From assembly GCF_004118635.1 (NCBI RefSeq), contig NZ_SDGU01000028.1:1-64000 (forward strand): DNA of 64,000 bases, in the 5' to 3' direction. A program made the position numbers and the translations under genes. Positions 21,102 to 30,000 of the stretch are shown piece by piece. The stretch comes from Chlorobaculum sp. 24CR (GTDB lineage: Bacteria; Bacteroidota; Chlorobiia; Chlorobiales; Chlorobiaceae). The notes under the pieces are model-generated. The model saw only the letters and a program-made list of their open reading frames with translations, was not told the origin of the DNA and did no database searches. How positions within the stretch are numbered: the stretch's first letter is position 1; each line of letters starts with the position of its first letter.

Positions 21102-21527
21102 TTACTTTTTTGTTGTTTGTTTGTTCATCTCCGGCGACAAGATTCTGGCCAGCCGCCTGTCGGCTGCGCTGCCCTCCCTGTCACCAAATTTCTCTTTCGC
21201 GAGCGCCCGCTGCACGAGAGCCGCTTTCATGATCGATTTCCGGGGACGCGCCTCGATCACGGCGCTGAAGTCTTCGATAGCCCCTTCGTAGTCCCCGGTT
21301 TGGCAGCGGATCAGCCCCCGGTTACCCCATGCGGTGATCCGCTCGCGGAATCGCAGGCCGAGCTTGATGGCCATCGTCAAATCCTCCAGCGCACCCGCCA
21401 GATCACCCGACGCACTCCTGATCCCCGCCCGGCTGTGCCAGGCATCGGGATTGACCGGATCGGCCTCGATCAAGCGAGTGATCTCCTCCTCCGAGCCGCG
21501 CCACGCGCCGAGCGCATCTTTCAGCAT
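21102..21527 (-). CDS. TPR-repeat protein in the hcp operon
   Basis: A 141-residue protein made mostly of tetratricopeptide-like helix pairs. One repeat is seen around NPDAWHSRAGIRSASGDLAGALEDL and another around AWGNRGLIRCQTGDYEGAIEDF. The start at 21527 follows AGGAGG by 4 bases and overlaps the end of the upstream ferredoxin gene by 7 bases. An upstream ATG at 21647 would lie in the ferredoxin frame and gives an unlikely Arg-rich N-terminus. It sits 12 bases before hcp. TPR proteins are protein-binding scaffolds; its partner is unknown and its role with Hcp is inferred from position only. Confidence 0.8.
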   Translation of the reverse strand: MLKDALGAWRGSEEEITRLIEADPVNPDAWHSRAGIRSASGDLAGALEDLTMAIKLGLRFRERITAWGNRGLIRCQTGDYEGAIEDFSAVIEARPRKSIMKAALVQRALAKEKFGDREGSAADRRLARILSPEMNKQTTKK

Positions 21528-22381
21528 GAGACCTCCTCTTCGGCCAGCACCTCGCCGTTCACGCTGACGACGATCCGCTTGACCGGAACCGTGCGCCTGG
21601 CCTTTGCAAGCGCCTGCAACGCCAGCGAGGTCAACCCGCCGCAGCACGGAACCTCCATGATCGCCACGGTGATGCTCCGGACTCCGGCCATGTCGATCAT
21701 GGCGGCAAGCTTTTCGACATAGCGCTCCATGCCGGTATCGAGCTTCGGGCAGGCGATAGCGAGCGCGCTGCCGTCGAGCAGGCGGCTGTGGAAGTCGCCC
21801 ATCGCGAAGGCCACGCAGTCGGCGGCGAGCAGCACATCAGCGTCGCGGAAGTACGAGGCGGTCGGGCTGACCAGGTGCAACTGCACCGGCCACTGCCGCA
21901 ACGCGCTGGGGGGGCTGGGCGACGTCGATGCGACTGGCGCGGCTTGAGCGTTGCTCCGGAAATCGATCGTTCGGCTGCCGGGGCAACCACCACCGTGACG
22001 GGCGTGACCGTTGGCGGCCTCGGCTTCGAGCGGATTGGCGATGCCCTCTTCACGGAGGTAGTCGAACGCTTCGCGCAGATAGCCGGTTTCGCCGTGCTCC
22101 TGCAAATGGCGCAGGTGCGCCGCGATCACGTTCGGCCCGGCTTTGACGATGCTCTCGGCCATCACGCGCCGCTCATCGTAGGGCGCGGCCTCGCGGCTCT
22201 CGACCCGCATCGCGCCGGTCGGGCAGTGGCCGATGCAAGCGCCGAGACCGTCGCAGAACAGGTCGCTCACCAGCCGCGCCTTGCCGTCGATCACCTGCAG
22301 CGCCCCCTCCGGGCACGCCGGAATGCACTCGGCGCACCCGGTGCACTTGCTTTCATCTATGGTTATGATCTGTCGTTTCAT
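21521..22381 (-). CDS. 2x[4Fe-4S] ferredoxin-type protein in the hcp operon
   Basis: A 286-residue iron-sulfur protein. Residues about 8-60 form a bacterial two-cluster ferredoxin domain, with CTGCAECIPACP in the first half and a second cysteine set spaced as CDGLGACIGHCP. After a Pro/Ser-rich linker (about 125-165, including a GGGCPGS) comes a C-terminal domain with CVAFAMGDF, CPKLD and PCCGG cysteines, which may bind another metal centre. It is a likely electron donor or maturation partner for Hcp; this is inferred from the operon. The ATG at 22381 gives the usual short N-terminus before the first cysteine. Confidence 0.85.
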   Translation of the reverse strand: MKRQIITIDESKCTGCAECIPACPEGALQVIDGKARLVSDLFCDGLGACIGHCPTGAMRVESREAAPYDERRVMAESIVKAGPNVIAAHLRHLQEHGETGYLREAFDYLREEGIANPLEAEAANGHARHGGGCPGSRTIDFRSNAQAAPVASTSPSPPSALRQWPVQLHLVSPTASYFRDADVLLAADCVAFAMGDFHSRLLDGSALAIACPKLDTGMERYVEKLAAMIDMAGVRSITVAIMEVPCCGGLTSLALQALAKARRTVPVKRIVVSVNGEVLAEEEVSC

Positions 22382-22456
22382 CGTGTTTCCTGTTTTTTTT
22401 GCCAGACTCCGAATCCAATTTCGATTTCCTCTATTCCTCTCATTCTGAACATCTTG

Positions 22457-22481
22457 CAGGGGCAGCCCTCGCGGCTGCCCT
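22457..22481. repeat. GGGCAGCC-type palindromic repeat
   Basis: AGGGGCAGCCCTCGCGGCTG followed by CCCT is a palindrome of the same family as 26801-26891 and 32463-32489. It lies between the ferredoxin gene and the rrf2 gene of the operon. Confidence 0.75.
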
Positions 22482-22508
22482 CGAATACCGATGGATCAGA
22501 TAACGATC

Positions 22509-22937
22509 TCACCCCTTCATCGCCTCCACCGCCTTCAGATCGTCGATCAGCTTGCCGATGGTGATTTGTGAAAACTCCTGGTTCACCATTTTTTCGATGC
22601 GCATGATTTCGTGGCGCAGCACGCAGTTGGCGCGATTCGAGCAGAGCTGCTTGCGAAACATGCACTCCGAGAGCTGCACCTTGCCCTGAAAAATTTCGAT
22701 CACCTCGGCCACGGCAATCAGGCCCGGCTCCTTTGCCAGCCGGACGCCGCCGCCCGCGCCCTCTTTGGACTCCACCAGCCCGTTGCGAATCAGCTCCTGC
22801 AAAATGCGCCGCAGGAACTGGTAGGGAATCGTCTGCTCGTCGGAGAGCGCCTTGGCCGAAACCCAGCCATCAGACTTCATGCCGAGGGAGATCAGCGCCC
22901 GGACGGCGTAGTCGGTTTCCTTGTTGAGTACTTTCAT
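22509..22937 (-). CDS. Rrf2-family transcriptional regulator (FeS type)
   Basis: A 142-residue Rrf2-family regulator with an N-terminal winged helix (start MKVLNKETDYAVRALISL is typical). Between about residues 92 and 104 it has three cysteines spaced Cys-x5-Cys-x5-Cys (ECMFRKQLCSNRANC), the arrangement that binds an Fe-S cluster in NsrR and IscR. NsrR senses nitric oxide and represses hcp in several bacteria, so an NsrR-like role is a good guess here because it heads the hcp operon. The GTG/ATG context supports the ATG at 22937 with AGGGG upstream. A perfect palindrome lies about 100 bases upstream. Confidence 0.9.
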   Translation of the reverse strand: MKVLNKETDYAVRALISLGMKSDGWVSAKALSDEQTIPYQFLRRILQELIRNGLVESKEGAGGGVRLAKEPGLIAVAEVIEIFQGKVQLSECMFRKQLCSNRANCVLRHEIMRIEKMVNQEFSQITIGKLIDDLKAVEAMKG

Positions 22938-23033
22938 TCAGTCATCCCCTTTCAGAACAGATCGAAAAACTTGTTGCGCGACCCGATTGCGGCTTTGCTT
23001 CCCTACCACCGGCCAAAATCGGAATCGAATTTC

Positions 23034-23052
23034 TGATACTAATTTAGTATCA
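23034..23052. promoter_or_regulatory. Perfect 19-bp palindrome, candidate Rrf2 operator
   Basis: TGATACTAATTTAGTATCA is an exact inverted repeat with a single central base. It lies in the gap between the divergent rrf2 (start 22937) and methyltransferase (start 23225) genes. Rrf2 regulators such as NsrR bind AT-rich palindromes of similar size. Its assignment to this Rrf2 protein is an inference from position and symmetry. Confidence 0.55.
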
Positions 23053-23224
23053 GTTAATCAAAATCCAAAATCATCAGGGAAAATTCCCCGTTTCAGAAAA
23101 AAACTCAGATTAGCGGAAACCACCGCCAACGCATTACGGTATAAACTATAAGGCCTCGATCCGCCAACGGAGGAGTGCCCGGACAGGATGACATTTTTTT
23201 CATCAGACGAACACGCTGACCGCC

Positions 23225-24139
23225 ATGCTTCAACTGGAAACCGCCGGATACCAGGCACTCGACAAGCTTCGCTCGCAAGGCGAATTTCCGCCGGAGTGGA
23301 CAAAAATCGATGAACTCGAAGGCGTGACCGACCGCTTCATGGAGCGGTTCGCTGCCGAACGATTCGAGGTGTCGAAGGAGCTTGGTCCGGGATTTTTCAT
23401 CCCTGAGCTGATCGACCGGGCGGTCAGAACCGGCGACGTGGAGCACATGGATGACCCGTCGCAGCCCGGCGACGACCGGCTCGAATGGGTGCGGGCGCTC
23501 GACCGGATGAACCGGATGACGCTCGCCTACGAGCATCAGTGCGACCTGCTCATGCCGCTCATCGAAAATCCTGGCGGCACGGGAAAGCCGGTCGGCATTC
23601 TCGAACTGGCGGCCGGATCGGGCGGCCTCGGCTTCGCGCTCGCCGAGCGGGCGCAGCGGGCGGGCATCGAGGTGAAGATCACGGCGTCAGACATCGTGCC
23701 GGAGATGGTCAGCGAAGGCAACCGAATCGCCGCCGAAAGGAGCGCTCCGGTGAGCTTCCGGCTGCTGAACGCTTTCAGCCTCGACGGCCTCGAACCCGGA
23801 TCGGCCGATCTGGTTATTATCTCGCAGAGCCTGCACCACTTCACTCCCGGCCAGCTCGCGCTCATGATCGCGCAGGCGGAGCGCCACGGCGCGTCCGTCT
23901 TTGTTGGCATCGACGGATTCCGCAGCCTGTTACTCACCGGCGGCGTACCGCTCGTGGCAAGTCTTCAGGGCATCCTGCCCTTCACGCTCGACGGCCTGAC
24001 CTCGGCGCGAAAGTTTTATTCCGCCATCGAACTCGACATCATCGCCGCCATCGCCACCGGCAGGCAGGGGCATCGCGTGGAGTGCTCGTGGCCGCTGACC
24101 GTGCTGCGCGCGCCACTGACGCCGCCTGCCGGGCCGTGA
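23225..24139 (+). CDS. Class I SAM-dependent methyltransferase
   Basis: A 304-residue protein with a Rossmann-type methyltransferase core. Motif I is ILELAAGSGGLGFALAE (about 121-137), followed by an acidic residue ending strand 2 (ASDIVPEM) and a SADLVIISQSLHHF motif (about 196-210). The N-terminal 100 residues are helical and unassigned. Small-molecule or lipid-like methyltransferases have this layout, but the substrate cannot be told. It is divergent from the rrf2-hcp operon and could share its palindromic control site. No Shine-Dalgarno site is obvious. Confidence 0.85.
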   Translation: MLQLETAGYQALDKLRSQGEFPPEWTKIDELEGVTDRFMERFAAERFEVSKELGPGFFIPELIDRAVRTGDVEHMDDPSQPGDDRLEWVRALDRMNRMTLAYEHQCDLLMPLIENPGGTGKPVGILELAAGSGGLGFALAERAQRAGIEVKITASDIVPEMVSEGNRIAAERSAPVSFRLLNAFSLDGLEPGSADLVIISQSLHHFTPGQLALMIAQAERHGASVFVGIDGFRSLLLTGGVPLVASLQGILPFTLDGLTSARKFYSAIELDIIAAIATGRQGHRVECSWPLTVLRAPLTPPAGP

Positions 24140-24227
24140 TTGGGAATGCGCTGTAAAGATTTTATTTTCAATGCTATTCGACGCCTGACTTTTTCCCGGT
24201 CGCAACTCACCAAATGGAGACATGCCC

Positions 24228-24683
24228 ATGAAAATCGGCAAAGCATTGACTGTGATTCTGGTCGTGCTGATCCTCATTCAGCTCATCCCCGGCCCAAGCC
24301 ACGAGAACCCGCCGGTTACCGGCACGCCCCAGTGGGACAGCCCCCGGACGGCAGAGCTGTTCAAGAGAGCCTGCGCGAACTGCCACTCCAACGAAACCGT
24401 CTGGCCGTGGTACAGCACCGTCGCTCCGCTCTCCTGGATCATCAACCTCGACGTCAGCGTAGGCCGCTCGAAACTCAACGTCTCCGAGTGGGGACGCACC
24501 GGCAAGAACGATGGCGACGAGGCCGCCGGCGCGCTCAGGAAAGGCAAGATGCCGCCGTGGTTCTACATGCCCGCGCATCCCGAAGCGAAGCTGACCGCCG
24601 CCGAGAAGGATGAGCTGGTCAACGGCCTTGTAGCGACCTTCGGCGACGAAGAGGCGGAAAAAGAGAAGAAAGAGATACGCTGA
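24228..24683 (+). CDS. Haem-binding domain protein (c-type, CxxCH)
   Basis: A small exported protein of about 151 residues. An N-terminal hydrophobic segment (about 5-20) acts as signal or anchor. A single haem-attachment motif CANCHS follows, with the downstream conserved [13 protein letters not shown] and later KGKMPPWFY stretches that define the haem_bd family. I place the start at 24228, because GGAG lies 8 bases upstream of it but only 2 bases before the ATG at 24222. It is expected in the periplasm, attached to the inner membrane. It follows the methyltransferase on the same strand and is closed by a terminator. Confidence 0.87.
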   Translation: MKIGKALTVILVVLILIQLIPGPSHENPPVTGTPQWDSPRTAELFKRACANCHSNETVWPWYSTVAPLSWIINLDVSVGRSKLNVSEWGRTGKNDGDEAAGALRKGKMPPWFYMPAHPEAKLTAAEKDELVNGLVATFGDEEAEKEKKEIR

Positions 24684-24698
24684 TCGACATCCATTCCG

Positions 24699-24735
24699 CC
24701 CCCTGCCGCGCTACCCGAGTGCGGCAGGGGGTTTT
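24699..24735 (+). terminator. Intrinsic terminator after haem-binding gene
   Basis: CCCCCTGCCGC pairs perfectly with GCGGCAGGGGG around an 11-base loop and is followed by TTTT. Confidence 0.85.
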
Positions 24736-24851
24736 GCTGACGATTTCGCGATACGATTTGGATTTCCTTTTCGATTTCAACTTGACGGAACACAGTACGC
24801 CTATGAAGGTTCGGGACAAATGATGACGATAGACAACGACGACCATGACCA

Positions 24852-25877
24852 ATGCCTGATTTTTCATACGAAGAACCGAAGCTCCCGACCGGCAGAAACT
24901 ATCCGCTCCACCTCCTTCTTTTTGTCGCGACGCTGTTCACCACCACCTGGGCGGGTGCGATCTGGACCGGCGTTCCTCCCGCGACGCGGAGCTTCGACGG
25001 GTTTGCCGCCTCGTTCCGCACCGGCTTGCCGTTTTCGCTTTCGCTGCTGGCGTTCCTGACCGTGCACGAGTTCGGCCACTTTTTGGCCACCGTGAAACAT
25101 CGCATCCAGGCCACGCTGCCCTACTACATTCCGCTGCCGCCGCTGCCGTTCCTCATGAGCATCGGCACCTTCGGCGCGGTGATCCGCATCCAGGAGCCGA
25201 TCCGGAGCCGCCGGGCGCTCTTCGACATTGGCGTGGCGGGGCCGCTCGCCGGATTCGCGGTGGCGCTCGGCCTGCTCGTTTACGGCTTCCTGCACCTGCC
25301 GCCCGCCGACTCCATCTACGCGATTCACCCGGAGTACCGGGCAACGGGCGGCATTCCTCCTGCCCCGCCGGACACGCTGTTTCTCGGCAAAAATCTACTC
25401 TTCATCCTGCTTGAAAAAATCATCGCGCCGAAGGGGTTGCCGCCGATGTACGAGCTGTACCACTATCCGTTCCTCTTCGCCGGATGGCTCGGCTGTTTCG
25501 TGACCGCGCTGAACCTTCTGCCGGTCGGCCAGCTCGACGGCGGGCACGTCATTTACGCCATGTTCGGCGGCGAGGGGCACCGGAAAATCTCGAAATTTTT
25601 CCTCGCCTTCATCACCATACTCGGCGCGCCGGCGTTCATTGCCGCCATACTCCAACTGATCAATCCGGCAATCGTCATTCCCGCGCCGGAACTGCTGCTT
25701 CGGTGGTCGTGGCCGGGCTGGATCATCTGGGCCTTCATTTTGCGCCGCTTCCTCGGCACGAAGCATCCCCACGCCGGAAGCGGCCGTCCGCTTTCGAAGC
25801 GGCGCATGGCGGTCGGCTGGGCCTGCATCGCCATTTTTATTTTGACCTTCACCCCGGTGCCGTTTACCATCAATTGA
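24852..25877 (+). CDS. Site-2 protease family (M50) intramembrane metalloprotease
   Basis: A 341-residue polytopic membrane protein of peptidase family M50. The zinc site is VHEFGHFLA (HExxH), with the third ligand in GQLDGGHVIY. Several membrane spans surround both motifs. The fold resembles bacterial and plastid S2P homologues without a PDZ domain. Members cut transmembrane substrates such as anti-sigma factors or perform general membrane proteolysis. No anti-sigma gene lies nearby. The next gene, folP, starts 9 bases after its stop, so they are likely co-transcribed. Confidence 0.92.
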   Translation: MPDFSYEEPKLPTGRNYPLHLLLFVATLFTTTWAGAIWTGVPPATRSFDGFAASFRTGLPFSLSLLAFLTVHEFGHFLATVKHRIQATLPYYIPLPPLPFLMSIGTFGAVIRIQEPIRSRRALFDIGVAGPLAGFAVALGLLVYGFLHLPPADSIYAIHPEYRATGGIPPAPPDTLFLGKNLLFILLEKIIAPKGLPPMYELYHYPFLFAGWLGCFVTALNLLPVGQLDGGHVIYAMFGGEGHRKISKFFLAFITILGAPAFIAAILQLINPAIVIPAPELLLRWSWPGWIIWAFILRRFLGTKHPHAGSGRPLSKRRMAVGWACIAIFILTFTPVPFTIN

Positions 25878-25886
25878 GCGTTTGCG

Positions 25887-26798
25887 ATGAACCAGAATCG
25901 AACAGACAGAAGCCCTTTCCGGCTCAAGTGCGCGGGAGCGACGCTCGACCTCTCGGAGCGTCCGGCCATCATGGGTATCGTCAACCTGACGCCCGATTCG
26001 TTCTTCGATGGCGGCAGCTACGGTACAGACGGAGAGACGGCGCAGCTCGAACGCGCCCTCGAATCGGCGCTGGCGATGGTTCGCGCCGGAGCGGAGATCA
26101 TCGACGTGGGTGGCGAATCGACCCGCCCCGGCGCTGAACCGGTCGGCGCGGAGGAGGAGATCGCGCGAACGATCCCCTTTATCGAGCTGTTGCGACGGCA
26201 CAGCGACGCGCTGATCTCCATCGACACCTGGAAGTCCGGGGTGGCCGAAGCGGCGCTCCGCGCCGGAGCGAACATCGTCAACGACATCTCCGGCTTCAGC
26301 TTCGATTCCGCGATGCCGGAGGTGTGCGCCCGTCATCGCTCTGGCGTGGTGCTGATGCACACACCCGCCAAGCCCGACAAGCTTCGCTGGAGCCAACAGA
26401 CCGGCGCGGACGCCGAAGAGGTGACGGCCCGCGTGACCGGCTTCCTGCGCCGCTCGGTCGGGATAGCGAAGAAGCACGGTATCGAAGCGATCATCGTCGA
26501 TCCCGGCCTCGGCTTCGGCAAAACCGTCGAGGAGAACTACCGCCTGCTGGCCCGGCTCGACGAGCTGCACGAGCTCGGCTGCCCGGTGCTCGCCGGAGTG
26601 TCGCGAAAGTCGTTCCTCGGCCAGGCGATCCGGAAGCCCGGCGAAGATGCGCCGCCCCCCTCGGAGCGCCTGTACGCCACCATCAGCGCCAACACCATCG
26701 CGCTGTTGAACGGCGCGGACATCCTGCGCGTGCACGACGTCCAGGCCGCCGCCGAAGCCCGCGCGGTGGTGTTGGCCACGCGCGGAGCAAGCTGTTGA
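25887..26798 (+). CDS. folP: Dihydropteroate synthase
   Basis: FolP joins 6-hydroxymethyl-7,8-dihydropterin pyrophosphate with p-aminobenzoate to make dihydropteroate in folate synthesis. The 303-residue product shows the pterin/pABA signatures MGIVNLTPDSFFDGG, the DVGGESTRPG loop, VNDISG, DPGLGFGKTVEEN and a late SRKSFLG. All key sites are present. The companion pabBC fusion lies elsewhere in the window (33223-35058), and the two genes act in consecutive parts of the same pathway. It follows the S2P gene by 9 bases. Confidence 0.97.
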   Translation: MNQNRTDRSPFRLKCAGATLDLSERPAIMGIVNLTPDSFFDGGSYGTDGETAQLERALESALAMVRAGAEIIDVGGESTRPGAEPVGAEEEIARTIPFIELLRRHSDALISIDTWKSGVAEAALRAGANIVNDISGFSFDSAMPEVCARHRSGVVLMHTPAKPDKLRWSQQTGADAEEVTARVTGFLRRSVGIAKKHGIEAIIVDPGLGFGKTVEENYRLLARLDELHELGCPVLAGVSRKSFLGQAIRKPGEDAPPPSERLYATISANTIALLNGADILRVHDVQAAAEARAVVLATRGASC

Positions 26799-26800
26799 GG

Positions 26801-26891
26801 CCCCGGTTGTTGGGCAGCCGCAAGGGCTGCCCCTACGAAAACACCTGAAAACCCTGTAGGGGCAACCCTTGCGGTTGCCCTGATTACCGGG
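26801..26891. repeat. Bipartite palindromic element (GTAGGGGCAACC family)
   Basis: Two palindromes in opposite orientation face each other: GGGCAGCCGCAAGGGCTGCC (26812 on) and GGGCAACCCTTGCGGTTGCC (from 26860). CCCCTAC and GTAGGGG sit on the inner sides, and CCCCGG and CCGGGG on the outer sides. The whole forms a 91-base BIME-like unit between folP and smc. The remaining bases to 27038 hold no gene. Confidence 0.82.
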
Positions 26892-27038
26892 GCATAAAAA
26901 CCACCACAACGCCCCTACAATCCGCCCATCGCGTCCACACAATCCACCGCGCCCTCCCTGTCAACCATTCTTCTTTTTTTCTTAACTTTCTTCCCGCAGC
27001 GCACCGTCGCTCTTTCGGAGACCGTTAACAGCCACTCC

Positions 27039-30000
27039 ATGTACCTGTCGAAAATCGAACTTTTCGGCTTCAAAAGCTTCGCCCACAGGGTCAGGATTCA
27101 CTTCGACAAAGGACTGACGGCCATTGTCGGGCCAAACGGTTGCGGCAAAACGAACGTCGTTGACGCCATCCGCTGGGTGCTCGGCGAGCAGAAATCGATG
27201 CTGTTGCGCTCGCCCAAGATGGAGAGCATCATCTTCAACGGCACCAAAAAGCTCAAGCCCCACAGCTTCACCGAGGTCTCGCTCACTATCGAAAACACCC
27301 GCAACGTCCTGCCGACCGAATATACCGAGGTGACGGTGACGCGCCGCCTCTACCGCAACGGCGACAGCGACTACCTGCTCAACCTGGTACCCTGCCGCCT
27401 CAAGGACATCCTCGACCTCTTCGCCGACACCGGCATGGGCAGCGACGCCTACTCGGTGATCGAGCTGAAGATGATCGAGGAGATCATCAGCAACCGCAGC
27501 GACGAGCGGCTGAAACTCTTCGAGGAGGCCGCCGGCATCACGCGCTACAAGCAGCGGCGCAAGCAGACCTTCCGCCAGCTCGAAAGCGCGAGCCGGGACC
27601 TCGCCCGCGTGGACGACGTGCTCGCCGAGGTGGAAAAGAAGGTTCGCAACCTCCGCACGCAGGTGCGCAAAGCCGAGCGGCTCAAGGAGATCAGGGAGGA
27701 GCTGCGCTCGCTCGACCTCACCCTGTCGGCTATCTCGATGGACGAGCATTTGCAAAAGCTCACGCCGCTCTGCGACTCCATCGCCGCCGAAGAACGCCAG
27801 AGCCACGAGCTGTCGGCCACCATCGCTAGGCTCGACGGCGCGCATCAGGAGTCGGAACTGCGACAGCTCGAACTCGAACGCAAACTCGCCGACGACCAGA
27901 AGGAGCTGAACGCCGCGAACCAGCAGGCGCACGAGCTTGAAAAGCAGCTCTTGCAGCACGAGGAGAAACAGAAAAACCTGCTCCAAACCATCGACCGCCT
28001 GAACCACTCGATAGCTGACAAGGGTCGAAAACGGCTCGAACAGGAGTCGCTCTCGAAGGAGTTATCGGAGAAGCAGACGCCGCTACAGGAGGCTTGCGCC
28101 GCAGAGCTCGCCGGTTTCGAGCGGCTCAAGGAGCAGCAGGCGGAGCTGAACCCGGCGCTCGACGCCAGCCGTCAGGCGCTGCAACAGGAGCGTCGCACGG
28201 TGGCCGAACTCCAGAAATCGCTCAACGCGCTGAACCTGACGCGCCAGTCGCTCCGCACCCGCAAGGAGCATCTCGAAGGGTCAGCGAGCCGCCTCGACCA
28301 GCGCAAGCGCGACCTCGAACGCTCGATGGAGCAGTCGGAGCCGGAGCGCCGCCTCGCGTCGGAAGCGATCGAAGAGAAAAAAATCGCCCTCGACGAACTG
28401 AAAAAGGAGGAGGAGCGCCTCGTCGCAGAGAAGGCGAGCATCACCGAACAGGGCGAAAAAAAGAAGGAGGAGCTGCTTTCGCTCAAGGGCGAGCACAACC
28501 ATCTGCACAACCAGATACTCCTCTGCAACTCGATTCTCGAAAAGTTCGAAGGGCTGCCGGAGGGCGTGGCTTACCTCGAAAAGCAGCGCGACGGCAAGCC
28601 GGGACTCGGCTGCCTCTCCGACCTCATCTCCGTCCGGGAGGGCGACCGCAAAGCGCTCAACGCGGCCCTCGGCGAGAGCCTCGGCTACTACCTCTGCGGC
28701 AACCTCAGCGAAGCCCGGCTCGCCGTGTCGAGCCTCGCCAAAGCCGACAAGGGCAAGGTGCACTTTTTGATTCTCGACCTCATCGAGGGCGGCGGCGAAG
28801 TCGAATACAACGAAATCGACGGGGCGCGGCGGGCCATCGACCTGGTGGAGGCCCCGGCGGAGCTGTCGAAAGCGCTGCTGCTTTTGTTGCAGCACTGCCA
28901 CGTCGTGGCCGCTCTCGACGACGCCGAACGGCTGGCCGAGCGGCATCCCGAAGCGCTCTTCATCACCGGGAAGGGCGAAAAGTTCACCCGCCGTGGCGTG
29001 CTCTACGGCGGCAGCGCAAAGGGCGGCGAGAGCGTCCGACTCGGCAAAAAGGCCGAGCGCGACCGCTTGCAGGAGCAGATGACGGGAATCGCGGCCTCCA
29101 TCGCCGGGGCGGAAACCGCGCTCGCGGCGCTCCGCAAAGAGTTCAGCGCCATCGACACCGAGCGGACGCGCCGCGGCGCTGCGACAATCGGACAAGAGAT
29201 TTCGGCGCTCGAAAAGCGCCTTGCGCGGCTCGAAGCCGAGGAGCGCTCCGGCGCGGAGCAGATCGCCAACGCCGACCGCGAGCGGGCCACGCTCTTCGCC
29301 TCCGTCGAGAGCGTGGCGGAGGAGCTGGAGCGATTGCAGCCGGAGACGCTTCGCCTCGAAGCGGAAATCGAGTCGGGCCAAGAAAAGTTGAACGCCATGC
29401 AGGAGGAGCTGTCCGCCGGGGAGGAGCGCAGCCGCAAGCTGCACACGGAGCTTCAGGCGCAGCAGGGGCGTTACCGCGACGCGCAACTCGACCTCGAAAA
29501 GCACAGCTTCCGCGCAAACGCCTGTCGGCAGACGATGGTCACGCTCAGCGACGAAATCGAGGGAATGCAGCGCCAGATCGCGCGGGCGGAAAAAGAGGTG
29601 ACCGAACTCGGCGAGTCAATCGCCCAGGCGAAGGCTGAGCACGAACAATCTCTCATCGTTTCGGCACGGCAGCAGCAGGCGCTCAACGAACTTGAAACCA
29701 CCTGCCGCGACCTTCAGGCGCAGAACCACGACGCGCTCTCGAACCTGCGCGACCTGCGCCGCAAGTACGAAATTTCGCTGCAAATGCTCGCCGAGTTCGG
29801 CAACCGGAAGGCGCGGCTCGAACAGGAGATCGCCCACTTGCAAGCCACGGTGATGGAGCGCTACGGCGTCGAACTCGAGATGATGCCCGCCCACGCGCCG
29901 GAGGGGTTCGACCTCGTCGCCTCCCGCGAGCGGCTCGCCTACCTGCAAAAGCAACGCGAGCAGTTCGGCGGCGTCAACGAGCTGGCGCTGGAGGAGTACG

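Noticed and set aside
19386-21722. Long plus-strand frames over hcp and its operon
   Set aside because: Shadow frames rich in Arg, Asp and His. The minus strand carries hcp with all cluster ligands.
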